Assembly: GCA_033558025.1 (NCBI GenBank)
Contig: JAUCEF010000007.1
Span: 2,232,001 to 2,296,000 of the forward strand
DNA length: 64,000 bases
Source of the DNA: Phytophthora sp. 'mugwort'
Taxonomy: Eukaryota > Oomycota > Peronosporomycetes > Peronosporales > Peronosporaceae
Direction: 5' to 3'
Shown in pieces: positions 1-9,144 of the stretch (the stretch's first letter is position 1; every line of letters begins with the position of its first letter). Below the pieces are notes generated by a model. The model made no database searches, was not told where the DNA came from, and saw only the letters and a list, made by a program, of their open reading frames with translations. The position numbers were made by a program, and so were the translations under genes.

Positions 1-1
1 G

Positions 2-945
2 GAGTTCCTGGGTGGCAAAGGTGAGTACGCCAAGACCAAGTCGTCGTTCGAGGCCCCACACGAGCCCCGCCTTTTCCAGTGCTCGAACGCATACGGTTAT
101 TTTGACGCGCGTGAGATTATCAACTTCGCCCAGGACGACCTCAACACAGACGACGTGTTCATCCTGGATACGTACACGACTATTTACGTGTGGATTGGTG
201 CCAGTGCCAATGAGCCCGAGAGACGCGAAGCCATGGCTCTCGCTGAGAAGTACCTAGCTGTTGCTAAGAGCGACGGACGTGGTGAAGGCACGCCTATCGT
301 TGCGGTGCACTGCAATAGTGAGCCACTCTTGTTCACGAGCAACTTCCTCGCGTGGGACAACGAGTTCCTTACCAAGAACGAGTTCCTTGACCCGTACAAG
401 GCCCGCCTACAGAAGCTGAAGGAAGAGGAGGAGAAGAATGCTCCCAAGGACCTTCCAGGCACGATCACCAACGAAGACATTCGCGAGAAGGAGATCCCTG
501 CGCCTGCTCCGGTGTCCTTATCGCCTAAGGCTGCTCCTGTGGCGGCGAGGGCTGTCCCTGTCTTGCCTACAGAGGTCCCTGTTCCGAAGGTTGCCCCGGT
601 GTCGCCCAAGGCAGCTCCAGCTCCCGTCCCGGTTTCGTCGTCTATCCCCGCTTTGGTCTCTGCTAAGGCCACTGGCAGTGCTGGCGAGACTTTCACCTAC
701 GAGCAGTTGAAGGCTGAGGTCGAGGGTATCGACATTACTAGGAAGGAGGTAAGCGTCCAACTCTGTGGTTGCACGATCTTGTAGTTCTCACGCACTGACA
801 CAATGTGGTTTTGGCTGGTTTGTTTCCATAGACGTACCTCACTGACGCCGAGTTCCTAACGGTAATGGAAGTGACCAAGGACGAGTTTGTCAAGCTCCCC
901 AAGTGGAAGCAGCAGGCCAAGAAAAAAGAGGTTGGCCTCTTTTAA
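2..945 (+). CDS. Villin/gelsolin-family actin-binding protein, C-terminal part
   Basis: The 5' end lies outside the window. Exon 1 is open from base 2 to 748. A GT-AG intron (749-831, 83 bp) precedes a last exon ending in TAA at 943-945. The first ~125 residues read as the last gelsolin repeat (villin domain 6), with the core VFILDTYTTIYVWIG. A Pro/Ala/Val-rich linker follows. The last ~35 residues are a textbook villin headpiece: YLTDAEFLTVM, then LPKWKQQAKKKEVGLF, with the KKE-GLF actin-binding end intact. Villins cap, sever and bundle F-actin in the cytoplasm, and the headpiece adds the second filament-binding site needed for bundling. The number of upstream gelsolin repeats cannot be seen. 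Family assignment is secure; the choice between villin and another headpiece protein rests on the visible domain 6 plus headpiece order. Confidence 0.93.
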
Positions 946-1168
946 GCTGCCCTCCTCTTCGTGCCGTGCAGACAAGTGACCAACGTGCAGATATCCACGA
1001 CAAGCTTCAACTCACTCTCGGACCGTCGCACACGCCGTGATGTGGAAAAGTTGCATAGCTTACATGAAATGAAGTAACGAAATACTACATGCAATTTCGC
1101 CTTGAGTAGCTGTCTTTCTTGCTTCAAGCTCGACGCATTGAGCGGCCGGATATTGGGCGCCGGATAAA

Positions 1169-2148
1169 ATGTCAATAGTGAACTTAAATGAATTTGGAGA
1201 GAGCACACTTGAGATGTCGTCTGTAGTGACATCGCAGATCGCATTGGGGCCGAAGCTAGCGCCGTTCACGCCCAGCGGTGACGGAGTGCTCGACCACGCG
1301 TTGGATCTTCTGGCGCTCTCGAGCGACGACGTGTTGTTTGATCTTGGCTGCGGCGATGCGCGGATCCTGGTACACGCTGCTGAGAAGACTGGCGCCAGGT
1401 ATGACGAATGTGTCGTGGGATCGCTCTGTGGGAATAATGAGATGTTGACGTACTCATTGCGGTGATGTACTGTGTATTTTTGGGCTTATTTTGTAGGTGT
1501 ATCGGTGTGGAGTACAACGAGGACCTGGTGAAGCGCGCGCGGACACGGGTCGAGGTGGCGACTCTCAGACGTCTGATGGCAAGTGTCGATATCGCAATCG
1601 ACTGATGAGTGGTCTTGTGATGCAATTGATGCAGGAGCATGGAGTGGGGGACCTGGTGGATATTCGACATGGCGATGCACTGGAGGTGGACCTCATATCG
1701 GCGACGGCCTTGTTCCTGTATCTCGTGCCACAGGTGAGAGAATTTCGCTTGGCGATGTTGAAGCTGGCAGTCAGTCGCTAACAAATTTGTGGCCTGGTTG
1801 CTGCTGTCCGTAGGGAATCAAAATGCTCCTGCCGAAGTATACAAACGTTTCTATTGTTTTGTTATCAGACGATGAAGGTGTGCGTTCTGGTGGTCTCATC
1901 TTTCGTGTGGCTGCATCCATGGCCAGGCTGGAAGAAGCGCGACGACTGCACGTACGTATGGTGACGTACGTGTTCTCTATCCCAGGCTGGAAACCAGATG
2001 CCCAGCGCAACTACAAAGGCACCAAAGTACGCTTACTTCTCTCTGGTGATACCTAGGTCCACGATAAATCTCGTTCATGCGCTCACGCCCACTGTTTGCC
2101 TATCAGATCTATCTGTACAATTCTCCCGCACCAGCTCCTGAACAATAG
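1169..2148 (+). CDS. Class I SAM-dependent methyltransferase, six exons
   Basis: Reconstructed exons are 1169-1398, 1497-1578, 1635-1733, 1814-1836, 1927-2026 and 2107-2148, giving 191 aa with every phase matching. Motif I is VLFDLGCGDARILVHAA, followed by the acidic residue ending the second strand in IGVEYNED; RHGDALEVD and ATALFLYLVP fit motifs II and III. The C-terminus reads VTYVFSIPGWKP and ends YLYNSPAPAPEQ. The small size and the PF-P-S start recall the FAM173/ATP synthase c-subunit lysine methyltransferase group, but the substrate cannot be told from sequence. Intron 2 (1579-1634) has a GC donor, and exon 4 is only 23 nt. Two in-frame ATGs are possible (1169 and 1214); the first is used. 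The gene follows villin in tandem. Confidence 0.8.
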
Positions 2149-2356
2149 CCGACACTGTATCAACAACATCCAGACTTTAACGAACCTACAGCCCGCCAAG
2201 CCAACCTGTGCCATCAATCGAATCCTTCATCTTTGTTTCTTTTTGACAATTTGGTTCACTGCTCGTTCGTTTGCTCGGCTGTTCCCCTCAAACTATTATC
2301 ACCACTTCTCTGCGTCCCTTTGGCTCTCCCAGCAACCAGCATCCAACTGCAGAAGC

Positions 2357-2738
2357 TTAGAACTGACGGATCTTCATTTCCTCCTGGATGGCAATAGCCG
2401 ATGAGTACGAGTTGGCAGCGTACGTGGCGAAGTTCCGGTCCTTGGAGTGCGAGGTAGACATGTACTGGCGTGGTACCTCCGGGAAACCTTCGGGGCTCGT
2501 ATGCTGGTGGTGACGGTGGAATCCGACCTTCCTGTGGGCCGGCAGGTCGTCCTCCAGCCGCCACTTAGCGCCGGTCGCCAGCGTGGACAGGTGCGCCTGC
2601 GTCGGTATAAGGTAGACGGGGTTAGTGAGCCGAGCTGATGAGGTTTTAAGCAGCGCCACGCACCAAAGTGTCCTCCTCGCCCTTGCTCTTGGACGCCATG
2701 AGCTTCGTGAGGAACTCGCCGACGGGGTTGCTCGCCAT
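2357..2738 (-). CDS. Small conserved-looking protein of unknown function
   Basis: Two exons (2664-2738 and 2357-2596) are joined across a 67-bp GT-AG intron (2597-2663, phase 0), giving about 104 aa. The protein begins MASNPVGEFLTKLMASKSKG and ends EEMKIRQF. The middle is rich in His, Arg and Lys (HRKVGFHRHHQHTS), and the last third is polar with Tyr/Ser runs. I see no signal peptide, membrane segment or known domain. The join is supported by clean donor and acceptor sites and by a consistent frame; reading through the intron gives low-complexity nonsense. It converges on the methyltransferase gene and lies 167 bp downstream of the LRR gene on the same strand. Function is unknown. Confidence 0.6.
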
Positions 2739-2905
2739 CTTCGTCCACTTCCTGTTTCTAAAAGAGAGCTCTGCACCGCTCGTTGTCACAAAGGACCTTT
2801 ACAATTCTATAGTATGCGGATTCCCAGGTTAAGTGAGACCACCAGAAACTCTATGTGGGGTACTGCACATAAAGGCAAAGATGCCGGGCAAATGGCTACA
2901 CTATA

Positions 2906-4707
2906 CTAATCCCATGCGGACGAGCCGCCGAAGCCGACGTCGGGGGTGAAGTTAAACTGCGTCAAGTCCACAGGCTTCGACTCGGCGCTCTTGCCCTTCT
3001 TGGTCTTCTTGAACTGCTTCACGGTCACCACACCGCTGGCGATCTCCTTGGGCAGTCGCTGGTTCTTCTTCTTGTCCCGTTTCTCCTTCCGCTTCTTCTC
3101 CTTGGCAACCTCCTTCACCTTCGCGTCAGTCTTGGACGAGGCCGCAGTCTGCTCAACCTCCATAGACGTCGGATCGCTGGTCATAACCTGTTTCTTCTGA
3201 TGTTTCGACTTCTTCTTCTCGGGCTCAGGAGCAGCGGCAGCCTTCTTCGCCGACTTGTCCGCCGCGACCTTCTCGCTCTTGGACTTCTTGCGAGCCTTCT
3301 TCTCCTTCTTTGACGGCTTCTCAGCATCGATATTTTCGCCATCATCGGAAGGCACTGCCTTAAGGGGGGTATCCTTTTCAGCCTTCGGCTTCTTCTTCGT
3401 GGCTTCCTCGTCACGCTTTCGTTTTCCCGTGACAGCCTTCGTTCCCTTCTTGTTGGAGACCTCCGGCTTCTTGTACTTCGGTTTCTTCTCCTCCTTCAGC
3501 GGGGCAATGTAGCCGTGTACACGCTTGTCGAGCACACGGGCTGCATCCCGCACAATCAAGTTCGGAAACAGCCGCTTCATCTTGAAGTTATACTGCTTGT
3601 GCTTGGCGTCGAGTCTCTTCGCTTCCTTTACCTGTTGCTTCTCCTCCACGGAAATGTCGGGCTTCTTAGCCGTGGTCTTCTTTTTCTTCTTGTCATCACT
3701 GTCGCTCTCGGTATTGGCACTGCTGCCCTCTTCATCGCTACCGCTGTCTTCGTTCTCATCCTTCGCTGAGATCTCCAGCTTCTTCCCGCATAACGGGTTG
3801 CCAATCAAATTCAACTGCCGCAGGTTCTCAAGCCTGCTTAGTGCCTCCAGACCCGACCAGTCGTCTATCTGGTTGTGGCTCAGCTCCAACACCTTAAGGC
3901 TCTCTGCAGAACACAAAGCATCACCCCACCAGTCAGTTAAAAGCGCATCCAAAACCTCATCCCAAGAGTTCGTCCAGCTTACTCATCTGCGCCAAATGCG
4001 CGGGGATTTTCTTAATCCGGTTGTGCGAAAGTCGCAGCTCCGTGATCTCCGACAACTGGCTCAAGTTCGGGATCTCCTCCAGCAAGTTGTGCGAGCTGCA
4101 ATCACAGACACCCATCACGTCAGCACGAGACCCACCAGACAACTGTCTACCACTTCCAACACCTGCCGTACATGGAGATCTTCTTGAGACTTGGAAGTCC
4201 GTCTAGCACGCGCTGCGGGATCTGTGTGATGCGATTGTTGCTCACAATCAGCGAGTTAAGTTCAGGCAACTTAGGCACCCAGTCCAGCGCCGAGATGGAG
4301 TTGTTGTTAAGCACCAGGGCCTTGAGCGTGCGCACATTGCGCAGCACCTCGAACGGGATGCGCGTCACGTGGTTCTCGGCGACGTTGAGGATCACGAGCT
4401 TCTTAAGGTGTTGGATCTCGGCCAGACCGTCGCCGTTTAGCTTGTTGTCTGTAAGCTTGAGCATCGTCACACGCGGCACAGACTTGAGCTGCGAGAGCTT
4501 GGTGAGCTTGTTGTGGCTCAGATCCAACTTGGTGGCGGCCTGCAGCCCGTCAAGACTCACGATACTCTCGATGCCGCGGCCCGTGAGGTCCACCTGCTGC
4601 CCGTCGCGCTTGACGATCTCATCGTGGAATTGCTGCAGCTTCTCGACCGTCAGCTTCTTGATGCGGCGCTTGCCGTCGGCCGCAGGGTGCTCCGTCGCGT
4701 CGGCCAT
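2906..4707 (-). CDS. Leucine-rich repeat protein with Lys-rich, nuclear-type tail
   Basis: Exons are 4163-4707, 3983-4095 and 2906-3903, with introns of 67 and 79 bp, giving 551 aa. The N-terminal half carries about nine SDS22-like LRRs (for example TKLDLSHNKLTKLSQLKSV, SLIVSNNRITQIPQRVLDGL, ELRLSHNRIKKIPAHL). The repeat register runs across both splice junctions, which supports the exon joins. From about residue 250 the chain is dominated by Lys/Glu/Asp with several KKKPK and KRKRDEE stretches typical of nuclear or nucleolar localisation. It ends with a hydrophobic motif, VDLTQFNFTPDVGFGGSSAWD shortened here to its key residues FNF and GFGG. A scaffold role in the nucleus is inferred; no enzyme domain is seen. 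Confidence 0.85.
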
Positions 4708-6414
4708 GTTGCTGCCACGAAGTGCACGAGTTTTTGATTGGCGCCAGTCGACAATGTCATTGAAAAGAGGTAATATAGTGACAAAGAGACAGGCAGAGCA
4801 ACTTCAACGTCTGCAATTTTTGTGATGACGAGCCACTGGTGCTACATGTAGGACGTTCCAAGGCGTGTGCCACAATGACGGCAGTATTAATACTTGGCTG
4901 CCATGCTGTAGTCCCGACCCGACGACTTGCAGAAGACAGATGCAGATCGCCGTGAGCAAAATGCACGGACTAGACCATTGATGCGCGACTGAAGCAGACG
5001 CGTCAATTGATTAGATGGATTAATGCGGTGTAGTGTGTGTCTCTGGGATCGAGTCGGTCCCTCATGCAGCTCTCAGCGAGATGTACGAGCTAATCGACCC
5101 GCATGCAAGTGTAATGATGTGTCCGCGGCGCGACTTCTTCATCTCTTAGGATAGACGAACGCATCTGCAGCGCTCTATCCAATACTATATATACTTCATA
5201 TCTGGCGCTCTCGGTCGTGCAAACCTTAGGCTCCAAGCGGTCTTAGCCCACTTCAACATTACCAGCGTCAAAGTGCTCGTCGCTTCGGCCTGAACTATCC
5301 ACACCAGAGTTATTTGCAAGGCGCGGAACTCCAGCCCAGTGTCGTATTCCACTGCGTCCGGACGGAGCAGATGACTGAGGGGTGGCCATCCGGTGCTCGC
5401 TTGGTGATTGCACAGCGCGATCATATCTTGCCGGAGTCCCGGCGCCGGTCCCACTGGCGTCGGTCGACGCCAAACCCGCTTGAATCAAATTGACGAGCAA
5501 AGAGCACGCGGGACGTTACGTATCCTCACCCACCCGGTGTGGCGCTGTTCCAGCGCGGTCAAGGATGCTGCGGGGCGAGCTTTTTGTCGCTCCCTGAAGC
5601 AGCCCCGAAGTGTGCTGCAAAACGCGGCCCAGGGCGCAGGTAACGGCGACTACCGTGACGGCTAGTAGACCGTTTTGTGGCACTTCCTAAGCAAACCGTA
5701 CTTCTACATAGAGCGCCTCGAGTCGCGAGATACCGTATTCGTTCCACTCGGACGACGATGGAGCAAGAAAAGCGTTCATTGGCGACGCTGCTGTGGGGCG
5801 GCTCGGTATATCACACCTTATCGCTGCCGCACCGCATGCATTTGCCTCGCCAAGCTGTTGGAGCAGCAGACCGCGCACCCTACCAGCCGGGTGGAGCGAT
5901 GTCAGAAAGCGGCAAAATGTGCCAAATTGACACCGAGGCTCGTATCTCTCGCGCACCGTGCCCATCAGATTGGCATGTAAACCGCTGCATTGTGCAGTGC
6001 AGGTGGACTCCAGACGGCGGCGACTTTAGCTCAGCTCATGTTGTGGCCGAAGTGTCCGCTCCGCGACTGAAATGGCGACCGGATGGGCAGACCTAGCCTG
6101 TAGGGGAGAGATGCGGCGAGGGAACGACGGCAGGCCAGAGCCGCGCGCGCGTCCGCAAGCGTCCGGTCCGGACTCTGGAGCACCAGCAACGTGGGCACGA
6201 CTCACTTGAGCACTTGACGACCACTACACACGCCGCACGCAGCACGTCTTGGTGGGCACCGCCGCTACGACAGACGCGGCCGACGGTAAATTTATTCATC
6301 GCCTCTTGCTCCGTGCACCTCTGGACACCAGCGCCACACTCGACTTTCATTGGGTCGCACTTGCCAACTCTCGGTCGCTACCAGAGTACATTCTCCACCG
6401 AGCGCCTCACCAAG
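4708..6414. other. 1.7 kb gap without a supportable gene
   Basis: This is the largest gene-free stretch, lying between two divergently transcribed genes. Several open frames of 60-140 codons occur on both strands, but they lack domains, start mostly without ATG and overlap one another, as expected by chance in GC-rich DNA. I see no transposon ends, tandem repeats or RNA gene. A short perfect hairpin, GGCGTC-GGTC-GACGCC, occurs near 5456-5471. The region may hold promoters for both flanking genes. Confidence 0.5.
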
Positions 6415-7182
6415 ATGATGGTCGAGCCGCGCTACACGTCCGTCATGCGCAGTACGCGCAGCGGCAACTACTACAACGTACCAATCTCTGCCGACCCTAT
6501 GACCAGCCACGAGCTCGTGCCCGAGACATCCACGCTAACCAACTATGACGGATTCGAGTACGAGGCTGTGGCCGCCGCCTGGGGCACCACCACCATGCGC
6601 CGCTTGCCGGCCGTGGCCAAACGCCGCGACCTCAACGCCGCCCTCGACGGCGTCGCGCCCTCCAAGGATCCGCACACCTTCCAGCCGGCCTTCGCGTTTG
6701 ACCTCAACAAGCTCGTGGCCTCGCTCACTAAGGGCTTAACCAGCTCCAGCCACAACTCATCCTTCACGTCTACGCGCAGCCACGGCGAGCCCATGCCGGA
6801 GCCCATGCCCGAGAGCTCGCGGATACCCGTCCTGCCGCTCGAGCCCGAGACTGCGGCGCCCCGCCAACGCGGACGTCGCGGAGCACTTTCAGGTGAGGAG
6901 GAGCTGACGCGCCCCTACAAGGCGCCCACCTCGACAGCCCCAAAGAACAGCATTATCACATACAGCCTCAACAAGCGCAAACAGAAGCGGTTAGCAGCTA
7001 AGGCGCTAGCCGCGGCGTCTGTAAATGGGCCCAACTTTGAGGTAGCCGTGGCCGACGCCGGCAACGAGCACCAGCCGCAATACGTGCCGCGCTATGTGCC
7101 GGAGTACCAGTCCGAGGAGGCGACGGTCATATCGTCGCGCAACCGCGAGCTCTCGCTAGATCAGCAGAGCTACGCGCTATAA
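6415..7182 (+). CDS. Hypothetical protein, no recognised domain
   Basis: A single open exon encodes 255 aa. The first in-frame ATG is at 6415 (MMVEPRYTSVMRSTRSGNYY); upstream codons are open but contain no ATG, so they are probably 5' UTR. The composition is Ala-, Ser- and Thr-rich. There is a short PMPEPMPE repeat, a basic stretch PRQRGRRGAL and a later KRKQKRLAAKALAAA segment that could be helical and nuclear-targeting. The C-terminus is acidic and polar (QPQYVPRYVPEYQSEEA). No signal peptide or membrane segment is seen. Strong third-position GC and the length support real coding. Function is unknown. Confidence 0.6.
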   Translation: MMVEPRYTSVMRSTRSGNYYNVPISADPMTSHELVPETSTLTNYDGFEYEAVAAAWGTTTMRRLPAVAKRRDLNAALDGVAPSKDPHTFQPAFAFDLNKLVASLTKGLTSSSHNSSFTSTRSHGEPMPEPMPESSRIPVLPLEPETAAPRQRGRRGALSGEEELTRPYKAPTSTAPKNSIITYSLNKRKQKRLAAKALAAASVNGPNFEVAVADAGNEHQPQYVPRYVPEYQSEEATVISSRNRELSLDQQSYAL

Positions 7183-7692
7183 GGCGGGCGGAACGCCCTC
7201 CGTCCACCAGCTAGTCAGTCCCCCCCCCCCCCCCCCCCACCCTAATTATTACTAGTCCGTCAATGAGTAAATCGTAATGAACGTAGCCAGCGGTAGCTGC
7301 GGTATTCCTCATCACCATTGCATCCTATGAAGCATTTCTTTTGGCGTCACCCCTCGCTTCGGATCGATCGCCGCCTCGACCAGATGGGGCGGCCATAGCT
7401 CATAACGTGCCAGTTCTGGCGTGACACTCGTAGTAACGCTGGCCAGCATGATGTCACGGCGCTCCGAACTGACTCATACCGCCAACACGTCTGCGTCTGA
7501 TCTCCGACCTGCGCGTCTGCTACTGTAGCTTTATCATCCCTTGTTCCACGGATGAACCCATTCCTGTAGTTGTGCCAGTGAACGAAGGGGGAGAAACTGC
7601 CGCGACGCCGGTCTGGCGGTAGAGAGAATAAAAGGCCGGGTCCCCCGCACGGCATCGGCACGACACGAAGCGAGAAATACGTTGTGAGCGTC
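7183..7692. other. Intergenic, with homopolymer tract
   Basis: This 510-bp spacer lies between two same-strand genes. It holds a poly-C tract (listed separately) and AT-richer sequence. I see no supportable gene. Confidence 0.6.
7220..7238 (+). repeat. Poly-C homopolymer, 19 bases
   Basis: An uninterrupted run of 19 C lies 38 bases after the stop codon of the preceding gene, so probably in its 3' UTR. Such runs are length-unstable and prone to sequencing error. Confidence 0.95.
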
Positions 7693-8886
7693 ATGGGCCA
7701 AGGACAGAGTTCCATCCCGACGACGGAGGTGGCTGCGCTCGTCGAGATCTACGACGCGCTCAACGGTGACCGCTGGCGCCGCCGCGACGGCTGGAAGCAG
7801 CCCACGCGCGACCCGGAGCAGTGGTTCGGCGTTCAGGTGTCCGTGGGTCATGTCGTGGCGCTGGAATTGCCGGCCAACGAGCTCAGCGGGTGTCTGCCAG
7901 CCGCCAGCCTCGCCCGGCTGCCGCAGCTCCGCGCGCTCGATCTGTCCAAGAACCAGCTGCGCGGCGAAATCCCGGCCGAGCTCGGCACGCTCACGGCGCT
8001 TAAGCGTCTGGACTTGAGCTGCAACGACCTCACGGGTGCCATCCCATGCCAGATCAGCGACTGCGACCAGCTGCAGGATCTCACCCTATACCAGAACTCG
8101 CTGTCCGGGACCATGCCCAGGGAGCTGGGCAAGCTCCAAAGTCTACGGACGCTACAGCTGCAGCACAACAACCTGTGCGGGGCATTACCAGAAGCACTGT
8201 GCGAGCTGACGCAGCTCTCCAAGTTCAGCGTGCGGGGCAACTGCCTCACGGGACGCATCCCGACAGACATTGGCCGCATGCAGTCGCTCGTGTTCCTTTC
8301 GCTACGTAATAACGAGCTCACGGGGGTCATCCCACCGTCCCTCGGCAGCTGTAAGGCGCTCGAGTTCCTCAACCTGTCTAGCAATCAGCTCAGCGGCCCC
8401 ATCCCCGAGACGCTGGGCGATCTCGAAGACCTCGAGTATCTCTACCTCTTCGACAACGCACTGGACGGGCGCGTGCCGGGCAGTATTGCGCGACTCAAGT
8501 TCCTCAAGGAGTCCGACTTCCGCGATAACCGACTACGCGGCGAGCTGCCCAACTTCCTGGACGGCTGCTCTAGTCTTGAGGCGGTGATGACCAAGTGGAA
8601 AGGCCGCAAAGCGAGCTACCGCCACGCCATGCTGGGAGACCCCATGCCCAGCCCCGATACGCCGCCCACGTCGTCCCACCAGTTTTTGCAGACGCTTGAA
8701 GACCCGCCGTCCAACTCGTCGGCCACCTTCTTGAGCCAAAGTTTCGACCACAAAGGCAGCAGTGACGAAGGCCTGGGGGACGGAGCCCCAGAGGACGACC
8801 CCGCCAATAACTCCCATCTCGTTGCCGAGTTCTCACGACAGCGCGTCTTTCAGTTCGCCGAGGCCTCTGCGGTGCAGGCAAAATGA
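7693..8886 (+). CDS. Plant-type LRR protein, probably N-myristoylated
   Basis: A single exon encodes 397 aa. The first ATG gives MGQGQSS, a Gly at position 2 with Ser at position 6, which is the classic N-myristoylation pattern; there is no signal peptide. A short cap resembling the LRRNT of plant receptors follows (ALVEIYDALNGDRW and WFGVQ). About nine to ten 24-residue repeats then fit the plant-specific LxGxIP type, such as LKRLDLSCNDLTGAIP and LEFLNLSSNQLSGPIPETLG. The last ~110 residues are Ser/Pro/Asp-rich and probably disordered. No transmembrane helix or kinase is present, so it is not a receptor kinase. A membrane-tethered cytoplasmic scaffold or recognition protein is an inference. 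Confidence 0.88.
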   Translation: MGQGQSSIPTTEVAALVEIYDALNGDRWRRRDGWKQPTRDPEQWFGVQVSVGHVVALELPANELSGCLPAASLARLPQLRALDLSKNQLRGEIPAELGTLTALKRLDLSCNDLTGAIPCQISDCDQLQDLTLYQNSLSGTMPRELGKLQSLRTLQLQHNNLCGALPEALCELTQLSKFSVRGNCLTGRIPTDIGRMQSLVFLSLRNNELTGVIPPSLGSCKALEFLNLSSNQLSGPIPETLGDLEDLEYLYLFDNALDGRVPGSIARLKFLKESDFRDNRLRGELPNFLDGCSSLEAVMTKWKGRKASYRHAMLGDPMPSPDTPPTSSHQFLQTLEDPPSNSSATFLSQSFDHKGSSDEGLGDGAPEDDPANNSHLVAEFSRQRVFQFAEASAVQAK

Positions 8887-9144
8887 GGAGCACTCGTGCG
8901 CACCTCGGGGGTTGTTTTTCTTATAAGGGTCGCTTCTTGAATGAATTGTGCATTCCGTTCCTTCTTGATCATAGCCAGAACCTAGCGAGTATACGTTTGG
9001 CTGGTAGGGTCAAAGTGGCCGAAGCTGTCACCAAAGAGAGTAAGTGTATGACGTCCATAGTTCTGGAAATTGTCGGATAAAGCGCCGATATTGGAGTATG
9101 ACCTACCAGAGATTCTTGTCGGCCGTATGCAATCTGAGTTTGAA

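Noticed and set aside
2374..2748. 124-codon minus frame (MDEDGEQPRRR...) over the small unknown gene
   Set aside because: It needs readthrough of a clean GT-AG intron and produces low-complexity Arg-rich sequence; the spliced frame starting at 2738 is preferred.
5677..6096. Possible 112-139 aa gene in the large gap (ATG at 5758)
   Set aside because: No domain, odd Cys/Arg/His composition, no conserved motif, and overlapping open frames of similar length on both strands.
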